This document shows, piece by piece, positions 45,859 through 57,083 of a stretch of 64,000 nucleotides of DNA. A program made the position numbers and the translations under genes. Within the stretch, counting starts at the first letter, position 1. Every line of letters starts with the position of its first letter. The notes beneath the pieces were generated by a model, which was not told the origin of the DNA, ran no database searches, and saw only the letters and a list, made by a program, of their open reading frames with translations. The DNA is from Erpobdella octoculata (Eukaryota; Annelida; Clitellata; Hirudinida; Erpobdellidae), in NCBI GenBank assembly GCA_963978895.1, contig OZ022247.1:17158312-17222311 (forward strand). Direction: 5' to 3'.

Positions 45859-45904
45859 AGGGGTTGACCGGCCGGTTTCGGCTTTATCCATCTTCAGAAC
45901 CCCT
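45859..45904 (-). ncRNA. Hammerhead ribozyme (PLE-associated), copy 3
   Basis: Stem I AGGGGTT / AACCCCT (7 bp, perfect), core CTGAAGA, short GG/CC stem II, core GAAA, palindromic stem III CCGGCCGG, cleavage triplet GTC. The best-paired of the three copies. Confidence 0.92.
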
Positions 45905-46426
45905 ATAATAAAGTAAGGAAAATCAATGTATAGAATATTAGACGAAAGCCGAATATATAAAGATAGAGAAACACTAATAAAACCATTCGAATATAAAACT
46001 AAAAACATAAAATTCTAAACACATACCAGCGATACAACTTTCATTAAAACCAACGCTACGACACTACAACAGCTAACGAAACTGTTTACGTATAACTCAC
46101 CTGGGAACAGGTGCACAGAATTTACAGGTGCATTATTTATATTTAAACTTACTAAAAGACAATACGGTAATTTCGACAGCAAATCAAAGTAGCAAAAATA
46201 AAGTTTCATCCCGTGACCATAAAACGAAGGAATAAAGTAAACCAGAATTAAATTAAAACAGAAATGAAATAAACCAGAAATAAAATTAAAATAAATTAAG
46301 AATTAAAAAATAAAAAAAAAATAAAAAAATAAAAATAAAAAGATAAAATAAAAAGAAATGATTAAACCAAAATTAAAATAAACAAGAAATAAAATTAAAA
46401 TATAATAGCTGAAAAGGTCGTTAGAA

Positions 46427-46927
46427 CTAGCGTCGGACACGACGCACCGTTATATTACCATGATCCACCAAATGTGCAAACGGCAAAACCACATCACCAC
46501 CATCATCATTCGCCAACCCACCAACATCAACACAAACCTCACCATGGCGGTTAATACAACAATCACCAACATCGACGTCAAGTCTCGCAACCCCTTCAAA
46601 GACATCATCAGACTCAGCAACACAACACTCACAAGAAGCATTGTCTACAACAATACCACAGCCTGCATCTCCATCACCAACCCCCTCATCGCCACACTCA
46701 CGACCATCAAGACAATCAACTTAAGTACAATTAACGCTATCATCATCACCAAAATCATCAGAATCAACAGTGATATGCGAAGGCATAAGTTTTTTAGCCT
46801 GCTGATGACGATCATTATCAAGATTTTCTGAGCTCCGCGGAAATTCAACGGTTGAATTCTGAATCGGAAGAACTGAAACTCCCACCGGCGACATCAGATT
46901 TTCCTCCGTTGAGATAACCACTTCTGT
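46427..46927 (-). pseudogene. PLE C-terminal extension
   Basis: The frame reads ITEVVISTEENLMSPVGVSV, ITVDSDDFGDDDSVNCT, one TAA, then an acidic Asp/Val/Cys-rich stretch to PFAHLVDHGNITVRRVRR and stop. The end matches PLE A (FKHLALNVTIRRR) and PLE B (FNHLLGNVNITTRKRR). The antisense frame looks membrane-like but is meaningless. Confidence 0.75.
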
Positions 46928-47126
46928 GATTATATATATATATATATATAGTTCCCGCTCACTCTCCCCTCCGCTCATTTTGTGACCGATTTTAATTTTT
47001 TTTTCACTAAAACCTTCCTCTATTTACTCTCAAGATTGTGTAAAAATTTCATTACGATTGGATGAATGGTGTCGCAATGCATAAGTTACACACACACATA
47101 ATCTTATTTATATATATATATATATA

Positions 47127-49605
47127 ACCATCCGCCTAATCCAATCTATAAAACAAAGGAACTCGTGAATCAAATAGAATTTTCAGTCGAACGCTTATTG
47201 TTGGTTTCGCCGGGAGCTTTACTGGTCCTTGCTGGAGACTTCAATGGTCTTGATCCTGAAGTAATCACTGAAATAACTGGATTGATTAACATTGTCCATG
47301 CTGCTACAAGAAAAGAAAATCAACTGGATCACATATTAGTCTCAGATGATTGTTATAGACGTGTGTCTGTAGTTAATCCAGTTGTCAAAAGTGATCACCT
47401 TGCAGTTCTTGCTCATGATTGCAACATAACTATTTGCTCGCAAAAGACTCGTAGAAAATGTATTTTCAGGAAAAAGACTCCAGGCCAAAATGCTTCTTTC
47501 TTGAATTATATCCAACAACTGGAATCTAACTATTTTGATTCGGTTTCAGATGATCCACAAACTGTTTATGATGTATTTTATGAAAAAACAATAGCCCTTT
47601 TAAACCAGTTTTACCCGGAAAGAACTGTCACAATATGCAATGCTGATCCTAGTTTCGTGACACCAGAGATCAAACTAGAACTCCGAAGAAAAAATGCCTT
47701 GATGCGTAAAGGGCGTATTGAAGAGGCAAACTCCGTTGCTGCCAAAATAGCCAAGCTAGTCATCAAGCAAAACTCGATAAAATTAAGTAAATTAGAGAAA
47801 AGAGATGGTAGTAAATCCATTTGGAAAAATGTACGATCTATTACCAACAAAAAGGTAACTTGTGAAGTTCCCTCTGGGGTGACATCTGATGTCTTGAACA
47901 TGCACTACTCAAAAATGTCAACAGACAACAACTATAGAAAACCCAAGAAAAAACTAACTGATGTACTCCCAAAACACTCTTATGTAAGTGAACAGCAGGT
48001 CTTTAGGCTCTTAGTACGATTAAAGTACACAGCAACTGGACTAGATAGAATTCCATCATGGTTCTTAAGACTAGGAGCACCAGTTTTTGCAGATCCCCTT
48101 TCTCGGCTCTTCACTGTCTCTCTGGAAAGTTCAACTTTTCCGACGCAGTGGAAGCAATCAAACATTATTCCCGTGCCAAAGGTTGCCCAGCCTGCCAATC
48201 CACCAGATTACAGACCAATTTCAGTAACACCAGTACTTTCCAGGATACTTGAAAAAATAGTAGTAAAAACTTTTATTTACCCGGCTCTCTCTTGTCCTCC
48301 GAATCCTCTGTACTTTTCGGACCAACATGGTTTCCGCCCATCGGGGTCGACTGCAAGTGCGTTAATTGATATTCTGAATATCATTACTACCATGTTAGAA
48401 ACTCAACCCTATGTTTGTGTCATAGCTTTGGACTTTAGCAAAGCTTTTGATACAGTCCGCCACTCATCGCTGGTTGAGAAATTGTCACTTTTAGACATAC
48501 CTCACAATATAGTTAACTGGATAATTGATTTCCTCCATGATCGAACTCACCGGACCACTTTCAATGGTGAAACTTCAAATCCTGCCTGCATCAATGCTGG
48601 AGTCATCCAGGGATCTGTGATTGGTCCTGCTGCATATCTCATCACAGCCTCAGACTTGCGGCCTGAAACTCCAGGAAATGTAATGAACAAATATGCTGAT
48701 GACACATATTTAATCATTCCAGCGGAGAACTCAAACACCTGTGAAATCGAGCTTGAAGGGATCAATCGCTGGTCGTTCGTAAATAATCTTCAACTCAACA
48801 GGAAGAAGTCGACTGAGATAATTTTTTTCAGAAAAACCAGTCGAGTGAGGTTCTTGTACTTCTGGATATACCAAGAGTTAAAGTCATAAAAATTCTTGGT
48901 ATCGTGGTGAAGGAAGATCTTACCTTCGACGATCATATCAGTGAAATAATAAACTCGAGCGCCCAGTCTCTCCATGCCCTGCGAATACTGAAATCGCATG
49001 GGTTATCTAAGGAGCTGCTTCAGATAGTCTTCACGGCGTCTACACTGGCCAAAATTCTCTATTGCTCACCTGTTTGGTGGGGTTTCCTAAGAGTGTCGGA
49101 AAAGGAAAAATTGGAGAGGTTTTTGCGGAGATCAAAGCGTGCCGGTTTATGTCCATCAAACCATTCGACGATTGCTGACCTGTGTCTAAAAGCTGATCGA
49201 AACCTGTTCTTTTCTATAATATCCAATCCGGATCATGTCCTCTCTAAACTTCTGCCACCAATGATAAATCATGGTCATAATCTTCGCAAGAGGAAACATG
49301 ATTTTGTACTCCCTTCAATGCAGCATCACTCTGCTATTTTTGCTTGTAACTTTATTATTAGAATGCTCTTCTATGACTCTTACTAACCCAACTTCTTTCT
49401 ACTCTATTAGCTGATTCAAGAACATTTTCTATTATTATTGCGAAAATTAACTATTGCTAGTCATTTAATTAGCGGAATATTGTATGTTCGTTATAGTCTC
49501 TCTTTTAATTTCTTGTTTTTGTTGCTCATCTGTTTATGATTTCCTGCGTTCTGTCAGGTTTTCTCTTAAAACACGAATAAATAAAAAAATAAAAAAATAA
49601 AAATA
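47127..49605 (+). mobile_element. Jockey-superfamily LINE, 5'-truncated
   Basis: Endonuclease C-terminus, complete RT and C-terminal domain on the plus strand, ending in a (TAAA)n-type tail at 49574-49605. The 5' part of the endonuclease is missing. One frameshift near 48850. It lies in the large ATG4 intron, antisense to the gene. Confidence 0.88.
47165..49386 (+). pseudogene. LINE endonuclease C-terminus and reverse transcriptase
   Basis: Endonuclease motifs LLVLAGDFNGLDPE, NQLDHILVSDD and VKSDHLAVL; RT motifs DYRPISVTPVLSRILEKIV, DQHGFRPSGSTASALIDIL, ALDFSKAFDTVRHSSL, AGVIQGSVIGPAAYLIT and the catalytic NKYADDTYLII. Near 48850 the frame shifts and continues VIKILGIVVKEDLTFDDHIS, KILYCSPVWWGFL and LLPPMINHGHNLRKRKHDFV to the stop at 49386. 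The frame needs an upstream start that is not present. Clade assignment within Jockey/I-like LINEs is uncertain. Confidence 0.88.
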
Positions 49606-50260
49606 CACTATTGGCAATAATTTTTCATTATTGGGAATGGTATTATCAATACCTTCACTTAAAGGTATTGACTGGATATCGTAAATACTTTTTAAGCAAA
49701 AATTAACCAATACCCAATACCAATATTTTTCTAAAATTAATACCAAAATTGAAATTTTTTATTAGAAAGAAATAAAATATTTGTTTACATTCAAACATAG
49801 AAAACTTATTTTTGTAGATATTGACACGTGCTCTGGTAACTTATTTCCATTTTCACGTTGGTTGGTGTGCTCTCGTATAATAAGTTTGCTTAGTAAGCCA
49901 TTATAATGCCTCAGTCAACAACATTTAGTGATCGGTTAGAAGTTCCGAAAACATTTTTGTGTATATTGGTCCTGCTGATAAAGCTGATAATTTTCTTTAT
50001 CACATATCGTCCACCTAGTGATAGTACTGTTAGTGGTGGTTTGCCTTTAAAGCAGCAAAAGCTAGATACTCAAACAGTATCACTATATTTGACAGATGAA
50101 TGGATTATGGACTACTTGGTTGATAGTTTTTTGCCAGTTAGGCATGTTAATGCGCCTGGTTTTTTTCGTTTGTTAAGCGTCTGACTCAGTAACGTTTCGT
50201 TCCGAGATGCAAACAGGCTAATGATCTGGAACTGTTCATTTTCAAAAACTAAAATTTAAA
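49606..50260 (+). pseudogene. hAT transposase N-terminal remnant
   Basis: 49606-49745 contains dispersed GGTATTGG/CCAATACC repeats like a hAT subterminal region. From 49905 the frame has RPPSDSTVSGGLPLKQQKLD, LTDEWIMDYLVDSFLPVRHV and NAPGFFRLLSV, resembling the segment after the BED finger in hAT transposases. The finger and catalytic domain are missing. Confidence 0.6.
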
Positions 50261-50505
50261 TAAAAATTTAGCAACCCATGTAAGGTTTGCACCATTGCTC
50301 TCTAGGCTAAAAAACCAAAACTTTGAAATTACGGTTTTTTTTCGTCTAGCTATTTTGATTGTTTATCACTGTGCAATTAAACCTGGATCTATTTGTTTTT
50401 TATTTGTCTTCTCACTTTTGTGCAATTAGATGTTTTAAAACGTATAGACTTCATTGTGCTAACAATGAAATACTTGATCAAATGTTTTGGAAGTATTAGT
50501 GTTTA
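50261..50505. other. Unassigned DNA
   Basis: No gene or repeat recognised. Confidence 0.35.
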
Positions 50506-50976
50506 GTATTTGATTCAACCAGTTTAGCAACATCCACAGTGTACAAGACATACAGAATGGGTCCTAGGTTGATCCCTGCGGAATGCCATATCGTACCTGA
50601 GTTTTCGGAGAGATGGATCCCCTAAAATGAACTGACTGCGATATACCTGTTATGAAAATTGAGAATCAGGCAAGAGCAGAACCAGTTAGCCCACAAGACA
50701 CTGAAAGCCGATTCAGAAGAATAGTGTGGTCGACCATGTCAAAACTGCATTCGCACCAAGAAGTGCGAGCAGCGCAATTCTCCCTCCATTGACAGATAGA
50801 TAGTTTTGGAATGACCAGAAGCTTTTCAATGTTTTCACCAGACACACCGATTGGCATACGGTCAACATTACTACTGCCTTTGTTATTTGGAAATAGTTAA
50901 CTAACAAAGAGAACATTATAAGGTTATAAAAAAAGCCAAGCTGATTCAAAAACATCCCGAACACCTTCATCAGCAA
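50506..50976 (-). pseudogene. LINE reverse transcriptase fragment
   Basis: The minus strand reads FDMVDHTILLNRLSVSCGLT then GSALA, and in continuation VRYGIPQGSTLGPILYVLYT VD, the palm motifs of a CR1/L2-type RT. Several stops and frameshifts are present and YADD is lost. A third LINE family in the window. Confidence 0.75.
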
Positions 50977-51139
50977 GAATGGCTAATAACCCAAAAAAAT
51001 GTATGTATCAGGAAATTGGGGTGACTTATCCTTGAGATCAAGACCTAAGATTTTTACAGTTGAATTTTGTTAGTAAATGGCACCTTTTGAAACCCTATGC
51101 ATAAAGTTTACTAAAAAAAAAATTTTCTGAACACTCTAA

Positions 51140-51310
51140 TCATTGTCGGATAGGATTTGAAATCTCAAATCACAATTTAAAATCAACATATTGATTTTTG
51201 ATTTGAAATCATTTTGTCATGTGTGATTTTGATTTGAAATCATTTTTTGATGATTTTTGATTTTATTTTATTCAAAATCAAAATCATAAAATATTTTTTC
51301 TATGCTGCTA
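51140..51310. repeat. TTTGAAATC/GATTTTTGA clustered repeats
   Basis: ATTTGAAATC and GATTTTGATT recur in both orientations over about 170 bp, like the amplified subterminal repeats of the hAT elements in this window. No clear terminal inverted repeat was found. Confidence 0.55.
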
Positions 51311-51780
51311 TTTAGTATTACTAGGTAGGATTCCATGTCCAGGTCATCAATCACTTTGAGCGGTAACGTATACGAATAGTTTGTATTAACAACATGACCG
51401 ATGATATAGATTGCGATTTGCCTTCGTTATTGTCGAAAGATTGTTTTGTTCTGCAGGTCTAATTGAAACTCCAAGACGAAACAGATTAACTAATTCAATG
51501 TTTGAAAAATTGTTATTAATGTGTATGATAGCAATTTCGTAAACGTGGCGGCCGCAGAGGATAGCCTTAAGCAGTTGCTAAAATTAGTGCGCGCAGGCAT
51601 AGTAATAAAAGTTGTACAGTATCAGTCCTAAAGATCCAAAACGTTTTCCTTAAGTTTATTATGCAAGAGGTTATCCGATTACATGTATCCGATTGCGGCG
51701 TCACCAGCGTAACTCCCTTAAGCAAGGAGTTCACTCGCATTGCTAGGGGGTAGGGGTAGGCGCCTATAAACGGCTGCCTC
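51311..51780. other. Unassigned DNA
   Basis: No gene or repeat recognised in this part of the ATG4 intron. Confidence 0.35.
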
Positions 51781-52020
51781 TTCTCCTACTGCTACTGCTA
51801 CTACTACTACTACTACCGTATTTTTTCGCATATAACGCACCTACCCAGGTAACGCGCCCCCGCAGATAACGCGCATATGTAAGTAAATTCTGGTATAATG
51901 CGCACACGCATATAACGCGCATATGTAAGTAAATTCTGGTATAACGCGCACACGCATATAATGTGCATATGTAAGTAAATTCTGGTACAACGCGCACATG
52001 CATATAACACGCGTAAGTTT
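51781..52020. mobile_element. Fragment with GCATATAACGCGC repeats
   Basis: A (CTA)n run (about 51788-51818) joins CCGTATTTTTTCGCATATAA and three ~57-bp tandem units with ATGTAAGTAAATTCTGGTAT. The same GCATATAACGCGC repeats lie at 56968-57085 next to a pogo-like transposase start, so it is probably a terminus of that family. Confidence 0.65.
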
Positions 52021-52082
52021 GATTCTTTTCACTGAATTGATTTGGTTCATCTTGATGATCTGTTCAATAAACTCTTTTGTTG

Positions 52083-52473
52083 AGCCAATCCAAGTTTATG
52101 CTATATAGTCCAGTGTCATTGTGACAAAATTAGTTCAGGTGAGTTTTCTCCTTTTTGATCCAGTGGATCGTCGTGGCAAATGCTGCGATCACTTGAAATT
52201 GGCGACGTTACTTATGGTAAAAGCAATTATCTAAAAAAATACTCGTTGGTTGAAGGTGCTGGATGAATATTCCAAGTTCAGAGATATACGAATAGCATAA
52301 AACAAGATATCCTCAGTACCAGTATTTATCAAATGATTATTAAATTAATCACATATGCAATCTGAATGATCCAAATTTAACGCCCGAGTCTCTGTATGAT
52401 TGGTTGGCAAGTTCGGTAAGCACCACCCTTAAGCCAATTACGAATGTCCACAATTAATATATAAATATATATA
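52083..52473. other. Unassigned DNA
   Basis: No gene or repeat recognised before the Gypsy LTR. Confidence 0.35.
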
Positions 52474-52842
52474 TGTAGTGTACCGGTATTTTATGCACGT
52501 CCACGCACACTTTGCCAAACGCATGTTATACAGGTAATTACAGGTGAGCGCTTCCTTAGCTTGCTAGGCTCGCGCTCCTTCACTTGTTTGGCGCGCGCTA
52601 GCTAGTGGCTAGCTTAAAAACCTTTGCTCTCGAATGTTCTCTCTCTTTCTTCTTCGTTGTTCTCGTGGTTCGCCATATTGCTACTTTAATCAAGAATTTA
52701 AACTTTGCTTTATTTTCATTTCTCGCCATTGTTGGCCCCGAGAAGAATTGTTTATTTTTGTCTAAAGTTATTTCAAACCGCCTTCAAACTGTGTTGAGTT
52801 ATTACTACAAAGTATATCGAAATAACGTAGTTAGCGACTACA
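52474..52842 (+). repeat. Gypsy 5' LTR
   Basis: 369 bp, TGTAGTG to GCGACTACA. It has a ~20-bp insertion (near 52551) absent from the 3' LTR. Confidence 0.9.
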
Positions 52843-52843
52843 A

Positions 52844-52857
52844 TTGGTGACCCCGAC
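52844..52857 (+). promoter_or_regulatory. Gypsy primer-binding site
   Basis: TTGGTGACCCCGAC directly follows the LTR. The matching tRNA was not determined. Confidence 0.75.
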
Positions 52858-53122
52858 ATTTCTTTCTCCAACGTGAAGAATTCTGAAGTCCAGTGAAAGG
52901 CTCACCACAAGGTGACCCCAACTTCCGACGACGTCAGTTTTCTTTCCCCGACGTTCTTCAACACCGACAACTGCAGCTTTCGACGTTTTCAGCCTGCGAA
53001 GTCTTTAGCTTCGACGTTCTTGACCACCGGTGTTTGCAGTCTTCAGCGTTTTGAACCTCCGACGTCTACAACACGAGGACTACAGCTCGAAGAATTTTTC
53101 TATCGACTGACTCATCGTCAAA

Positions 53123-53968
53123 ATGGCATCAGCTTCAACGCAACCTCTGGCTGTCACCACAACTCCCACAATTGCTGCCGTCTCAGTAAAAGCGCCTCCT
53201 TTCATACCGTCAAACCCTGCTACGTGGTTTGTAATCCTTGAGGCGCAGTTCAACATCGCCGGCATCACGTCGTCTGCCACAAGATTCTACCACGCAATAG
53301 CAAATCTCCCAGTAGAGACAGTGAGCAACCTCAACGACGTAATCTTGCAGGCCGCCGATTACGACCAACTCAAAGACGCCGTCAAGAGGTTCCATGAGAC
53401 CAGTAGAGGGGAGCTCTTTGAATCCTTCTTACAAGAAGCCCCCCTCACCGGCAAGCCTTCACACTTCCTTCTTCAAATGACAAAGGTGGCAAAGAAAGTT
53501 GGCGTGGGAGACGACATGGTGCGTCATCGTTTCCAACAAGCTCTTCCACCCAGCCTCGTACCTGTCATCGCGTCACAGAAAACACTGGGACTGGACGACC
53601 TCGGACGACTTGCCGACGAACTCCTCCCATTGCTAAAGTGCCAAACTACATCCTTCGTGAGTGAACCTGCATCGATGAAATCAAACGACTGATTTTTTGG
53701 TAATAATAATGCTGCGCGTAACTCGTTTGTTAATAATAAGGTGGTGCGTAAATCATTTGAACCCGCTTTTTCAAATACATTAGTTCCGTTTTCTGCTAAT
53801 CAACGGCCTAAGGTTTGCCGAAGTCATATTTTTTATGGGGCAAAAGCACGCTCATGTCGCCACTGGTGTCAGTGGCCAGATAAATCTGGTATTAAAGTAA
53901 CTCAGTCGCGTGACGCAGCCCCTGCAAGCTCAAGAAGTAGTTCTCCTGTGCAATCTTTAAATATCTAG
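53123..53968 (+). pseudogene. gag: Gypsy Gag with zinc-knuckle-like end
   Basis: 189 codons starting MASASTQPLAVTTTPTIAAV, with WFVILEAQFNIAGITSSATR and ADELL, the Gag pattern of a Gypsy group (DUF7041-type). After TGA at 53690 the same frame continues to 53968 and includes CRSHIFYGAKARSCRHWC, a modified zinc-knuckle-like motif. The element's Gag is thus split by one stop. Confidence 0.82.
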
Positions 53969-54009
53969 GCGCTCCAGCATCTGCGGCATCTGGTGGCGCC
54001 CTACAATTT

Positions 54010-56136
54010 TTGGCCGCTCTTCACATTCAAAATTTTTCAGTTGAATTTTTAATTGATACGGGTTCATCAATATCTTTAATCCCACTATCAGTATCAAAAG
54101 CACTTTCATGTTTATTGTCATCTTTATCGATTCTTTTGAAAGCTGCTGATGGTCGCTCTATTGCTGTGCATGGACAAACTCATTTAACTCTTAGAAATTC
54201 ATCATTGCGCAGGTCATTTATTTGGGTTTTTGTCGTGGCTGACGTTGCAAAGCCAATTCTTGGTGCTGATTTTCTCTCTAAATTTTGCATTAGCGTAAAT
54301 TGTTTTGAGCGTGCGATTGTTGATACTAACACAAATTTTCATGCGCCGTGTATTTCTAAACTTGTGCGAGAGTATTTGGCATGTGGCATTAAACTTCCGG
54401 ACAATCTTCCAGCGTTCGTACCCCTGCTATTTGATAAATACCCCACTTTGGTTATGCCTGGGCAAATAGATTATTCTGTTTGTGTTCATGGTTCTTCGAC
54501 CCAGCATACAATTGATACGGGTTCTACACGCCCTGTTTTTGCACGCGCGCGACAGCTACCCCCCAATAAATTTGATATTGCGAAAAAGGAATTTGATTTC
54601 ATGCTTGCAGCTGGTATTGTGCGCCCTTCGAAAAGTGATTGGGCATCCCCGCTGCATTTAGTGCAAAAGAAAGATGGTCAGTCGTGGCGACCTTGCGGTG
54701 ATTTCCGACAATTGAACGCAATTACCAAAAAAGATTGCTACCCATTGCCGCACATAAATTCATGCATCGATCGCTTTCAAGGCAAGACCATTTACAGCAA
54801 GCTCGACGTTGTTAAAGCGTATTTCCACATACCTATGGCTCCTGAGGATGCTAAAAAAACTGCAGTAATTACGCCGTTTGGGTTATTCGAATTCACGCGT
54901 ATGCCATTCGGGCTCTGCAACGCACCGCAAACTTTTCAGCGTTTCATGGATTCCATTTTTCGCGATTTATCATTTGGTTTTGTAAACATTGACGATATCC
55001 TAATTGCTTCGCAGAATTTAGATGAGCACAAAATTCACTTGGAAATTGTTATGAATCGTTTATGCGATAACAGGCTGCATGTTGCGTTGGAAAAGTGCAT
55101 TTTTGCGGTAGATAAGGTTGATTTTCTTGGTTATTCAGTTAGCCCAAAAGGTATTGTGCCCCTGGCGAATAAAGTTGAAATGATTAAACATTACGAAATT
55201 CCGATTGATTATGCTTCCTTGCGTCGCTTTCTTGGCATGATTGGGTTTTACCGAAGCTTTATACCTTTGTTTGCTGACATAGCTGAACCCCTGTATCAAC
55301 TTCTTGCATCGTGCAAAGGTAAAAATTTGAAATTATTATGGACGGATGATGCACGCAGAGCGTTCGAGAAATTGAAAGAGAATCTTACCCAAGCGATCCA
55401 GTTGAACTTCACTGATCCGAAGTCTGACAGATTTCACCTCGTCACCAATGCGTCAAACTATGCCGTTGGAGCAGCCTTGCACCAGTCTGTCGGGAAAGAG
55501 CTTCGACCAGTGGCATTTTTCTCGAAACGTCTCTCTACACCTCAACGTTCCTACTCTGCGTTTGACCGCGAACTTTTAGCCGTCTACCTTGCAGTAGTTC
55601 ACTTCAAACCAATTATTGAGGGTCGTACTGTTGCAGTTTTTACAGACCACAAACCCTTAGTGAATGCATTCTACAGTCAAACCCCACCGAAATCTGATCG
55701 CCAACAACGTCACCTGTCATATATCTCGGAATACGTCTTCTCAATTGAGTACATACGTGGTTCGGAAAATATCGTGGCAGATGCCCTCCCTCTTGTCGAT
55801 ACAGATGAAACTATTACATGTTCGCTAAACAATCTAGTTTTAAATAAAGGTGATTTTGTATTCATTCGAACTGATGGCGTACGTCGCCCTCTTGAGTCAC
55901 CTTATCAAGGTCCATTTGAGGTTTTAGATTTGAATGATAAAATTGTAAAACTTAAGATGCCCGATGATGTAGTTTCAATTGTTTCACATGATCACATTAA
56001 ATTGGCTCATATTCGAAAATATACAATTCGTCCAAGATCAGCGAATCAACCCTCGGACAGCATTGTACAGAAAAGCGATATTGAGCAGCAACAGTCAAAT
56101 ATACGAGTGCAGCGTCGTGTTAGATTTGCAGTATGA
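54010..56136 (+). pseudogene. pol: Gypsy Pol: protease, RT, RNase H, integrase tail
   Basis: About 708 open codons, not starting with ATG. Protease FLIDTGSSISLIP near residue 16; RT with WRPCGDFRQLNAITKKDCYP, TRMPFGLCNAPQTFQRFMD and the catalytic NIDDILIAS near 325; RNase H with AFDRELLAVYLAV and VFTDHKPLV near 545; then GSENIVADALPLVDTDE runs straight into GDFVFIRTDGVRRP and YQGPFEVLD, the GPY/F end of integrase. The zinc finger and DDE core of integrase (several hundred residues) are missing by a deletion that kept the frame. A frameshift separates it from Gag. Confidence 0.92.
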
Positions 56137-56175
56137 TTCTCTCTTGTTTCACTCTTTTTTATGGCTCCGCCATCT

Positions 56176-56183
56176 GCGGGGGG
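56176..56183 (+). promoter_or_regulatory. Gypsy polypurine tract
   Basis: GCGGGGGG a few bases before the 3' LTR. Confidence 0.7.
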
Positions 56184-56188
56184 ACTAT

Positions 56189-56528
56189 TGAAGTGTACCG
56201 GTATTTTATGCACGTCCACGTACACGTGTGCCAAACGCATGTTATACAGGTATTTAAAGGTGAGCGCTCCTTCACTTGTTTGGCGCGCGCTAGCTAGTGG
56301 CTAGCTTAAAAACCTTTGCTCTTCTTCGTTGTTCTCGTGGTTCACCATATTGCTACTTTAATCAAGAATTTAAACTTTGCTTTATTTTCATTTCCCGCCA
56401 TTGTTGGCCCCGAGAAGAATTGTTTATTTTTGTCTATTGTCGTCGGTCAATTAAATAAAGTTATTTCAAACCGCATTCAAACTGTGTTGAGTTGGTACTA
56501 CAAAGTATATCGAAATAACGTAGTCAGC

Positions 56529-56535
<7 letters not shown>
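56189..56535 (+). repeat. Gypsy 3' LTR
   Basis: 347 bp, TGAAGTG to CCACTACA. It has GTCGTCGGTCAATTAAAT, absent from the 5' copy. Confidence 0.88.

Positions 56536-56573
<38 letters not shown>
56536..56573. repeat. (TA)n microsatellite
   Basis: Short TA run between the Gypsy LTR and the tRNA-like sequence. Confidence 0.95.
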
Positions 56574-56577
<4 letters not shown>

Positions 56578-56652
56578 TCAGTTGGTAAGAGCGCTTGCAT
56601 TTAGGCGAGGCGGTGTTGTCGTAGACACATGGGTTCGATTCCTAGTAGAGTC
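56574..56652 (+). tRNA. tRNA-like sequence or SINE head, 5'-truncated
   Basis: An A box (TGGCTCAGTTGG, 56574-56585) and a perfect B box (GGTTCGATTCC, 56632-56642) are correctly spaced for a tRNA with a long variable arm. An anticodon-like stem CTTGC/GCGAG encloses ATTTAGG. The 5' acceptor strand is replaced by (TA)n while the 3' strand (TAGAGTC) remains, so it cannot fold a normal acceptor stem. Probably a tRNA pseudogene or SINE promoter. Confidence 0.7.
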
Positions 56653-56689
56653 GTATATATATATATATATTTATATATCCCGTTCCTGG

Positions 56690-57080
56690 TCGCTTTCTTG
56701 CTTTTTTTTAAGAATTTGAAAACTTTTCAAAATCATGCCAAGAACTAAACGAAAATCCCACAGTAGTGATTTTAAACTGAAAGTTGTTTTAGACGATGAA
56801 GAGGCCGACAACAGTATGAAGCAGAAACATTTCAACTAATTTTTTGGCTGTGTTTATAAATCCAAAAAAATGGTGTTTATAAATCCAAAAAAATGTTTTT
56901 TTTTCCAATAACTTTTTCATTTTTTACAGTGCCAACATCTTTTTCTCCCATAACAATTTAAAATGCGTACCATATTTTGTCGCATATGACGTGCTAAGGG
57001 AGTAAAAACGCATATAACGCGCCAGGGGTGCGTGATATGTAAAACCGCATATAACGCGCACACGCATATAACACGCTAAG
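56690..57080 (+). mobile_element. pogo/Tigger-like transposon fragment
   Basis: An ATG at about 56735 opens MPRTKRKSHSSDFKLKVVLD then DEEADNSMKQKHFN and stops, resembling the HTH N-terminus of pogo-type transposases. It is followed by GCATATAACGCGC repeats (56968-57085), which also occur at 51820-52010. No DDE domain remains. Confidence 0.6.
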
Positions 57081-57083
57081 GGG

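Larger units (their letters stand above)
45700..46927 (-). mobile_element. Penelope-like element D
   Basis: Minus-strand order: C-terminal ORF extension (46927-46427), an A-rich stretch (46260-46400), the pseudo-LTR with a hammerhead ribozyme (45859-45904), and the start of an ORF (RKFRRFEAVVKKWCCRKWAV then AFNRACLCEN) ending just before a TA tract. RT and endonuclease are absent through 5' truncation at the other TA tract. Confidence 0.8.
45354..47126 (-). mobile_element. Non-autonomous Helitron hosting a nested PLE
   Basis: The 3' part (45354-45675) has a GGGC/GCCC hairpin next to CTAG and CCCGTTCCCGGTCGC-type repeats. The 5' part (46950-47126) has AAATTTCATTACGATTGGAT and starts at a TA run, as in the Helitron at 14347-15553. 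Between them PLE D (about 45700-46927) is bordered by TA on both sides, so it probably entered the Helitron's internal TA tract. Confidence 0.65.
52474..56535 (+). mobile_element. Gypsy LTR retrotransposon, integrase-deleted
   Basis: LTRs at 52474-52842 and 56189-56535, a primer site (TTGGTGACCCCGAC) directly after the 5' LTR, gag and pol in the middle, and GCGGGGGG before the 3' LTR. The LTRs differ by indels, so the copy is older than the copia element. The integrase catalytic core is deleted and gag and pol are disrupted. It sits in a TA tract in the ATG4 intron, antisense to the gene. Confidence 0.92.

Noticed and set aside
46450..46848. Hydrophobic, membrane-like ORFs on the minus strand
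   Set aside because: They are other-frame shadows of the acidic PLE C-terminal extension; the real frame ends NITVRRVRR.
56574..56652. Functional suppressor tRNA (an anticodon-like triplet TTA could read UAA)
   Set aside because: The 5' acceptor strand is replaced by (TA)n and the T stem has a mismatch; a SINE head or pseudogene is more likely.
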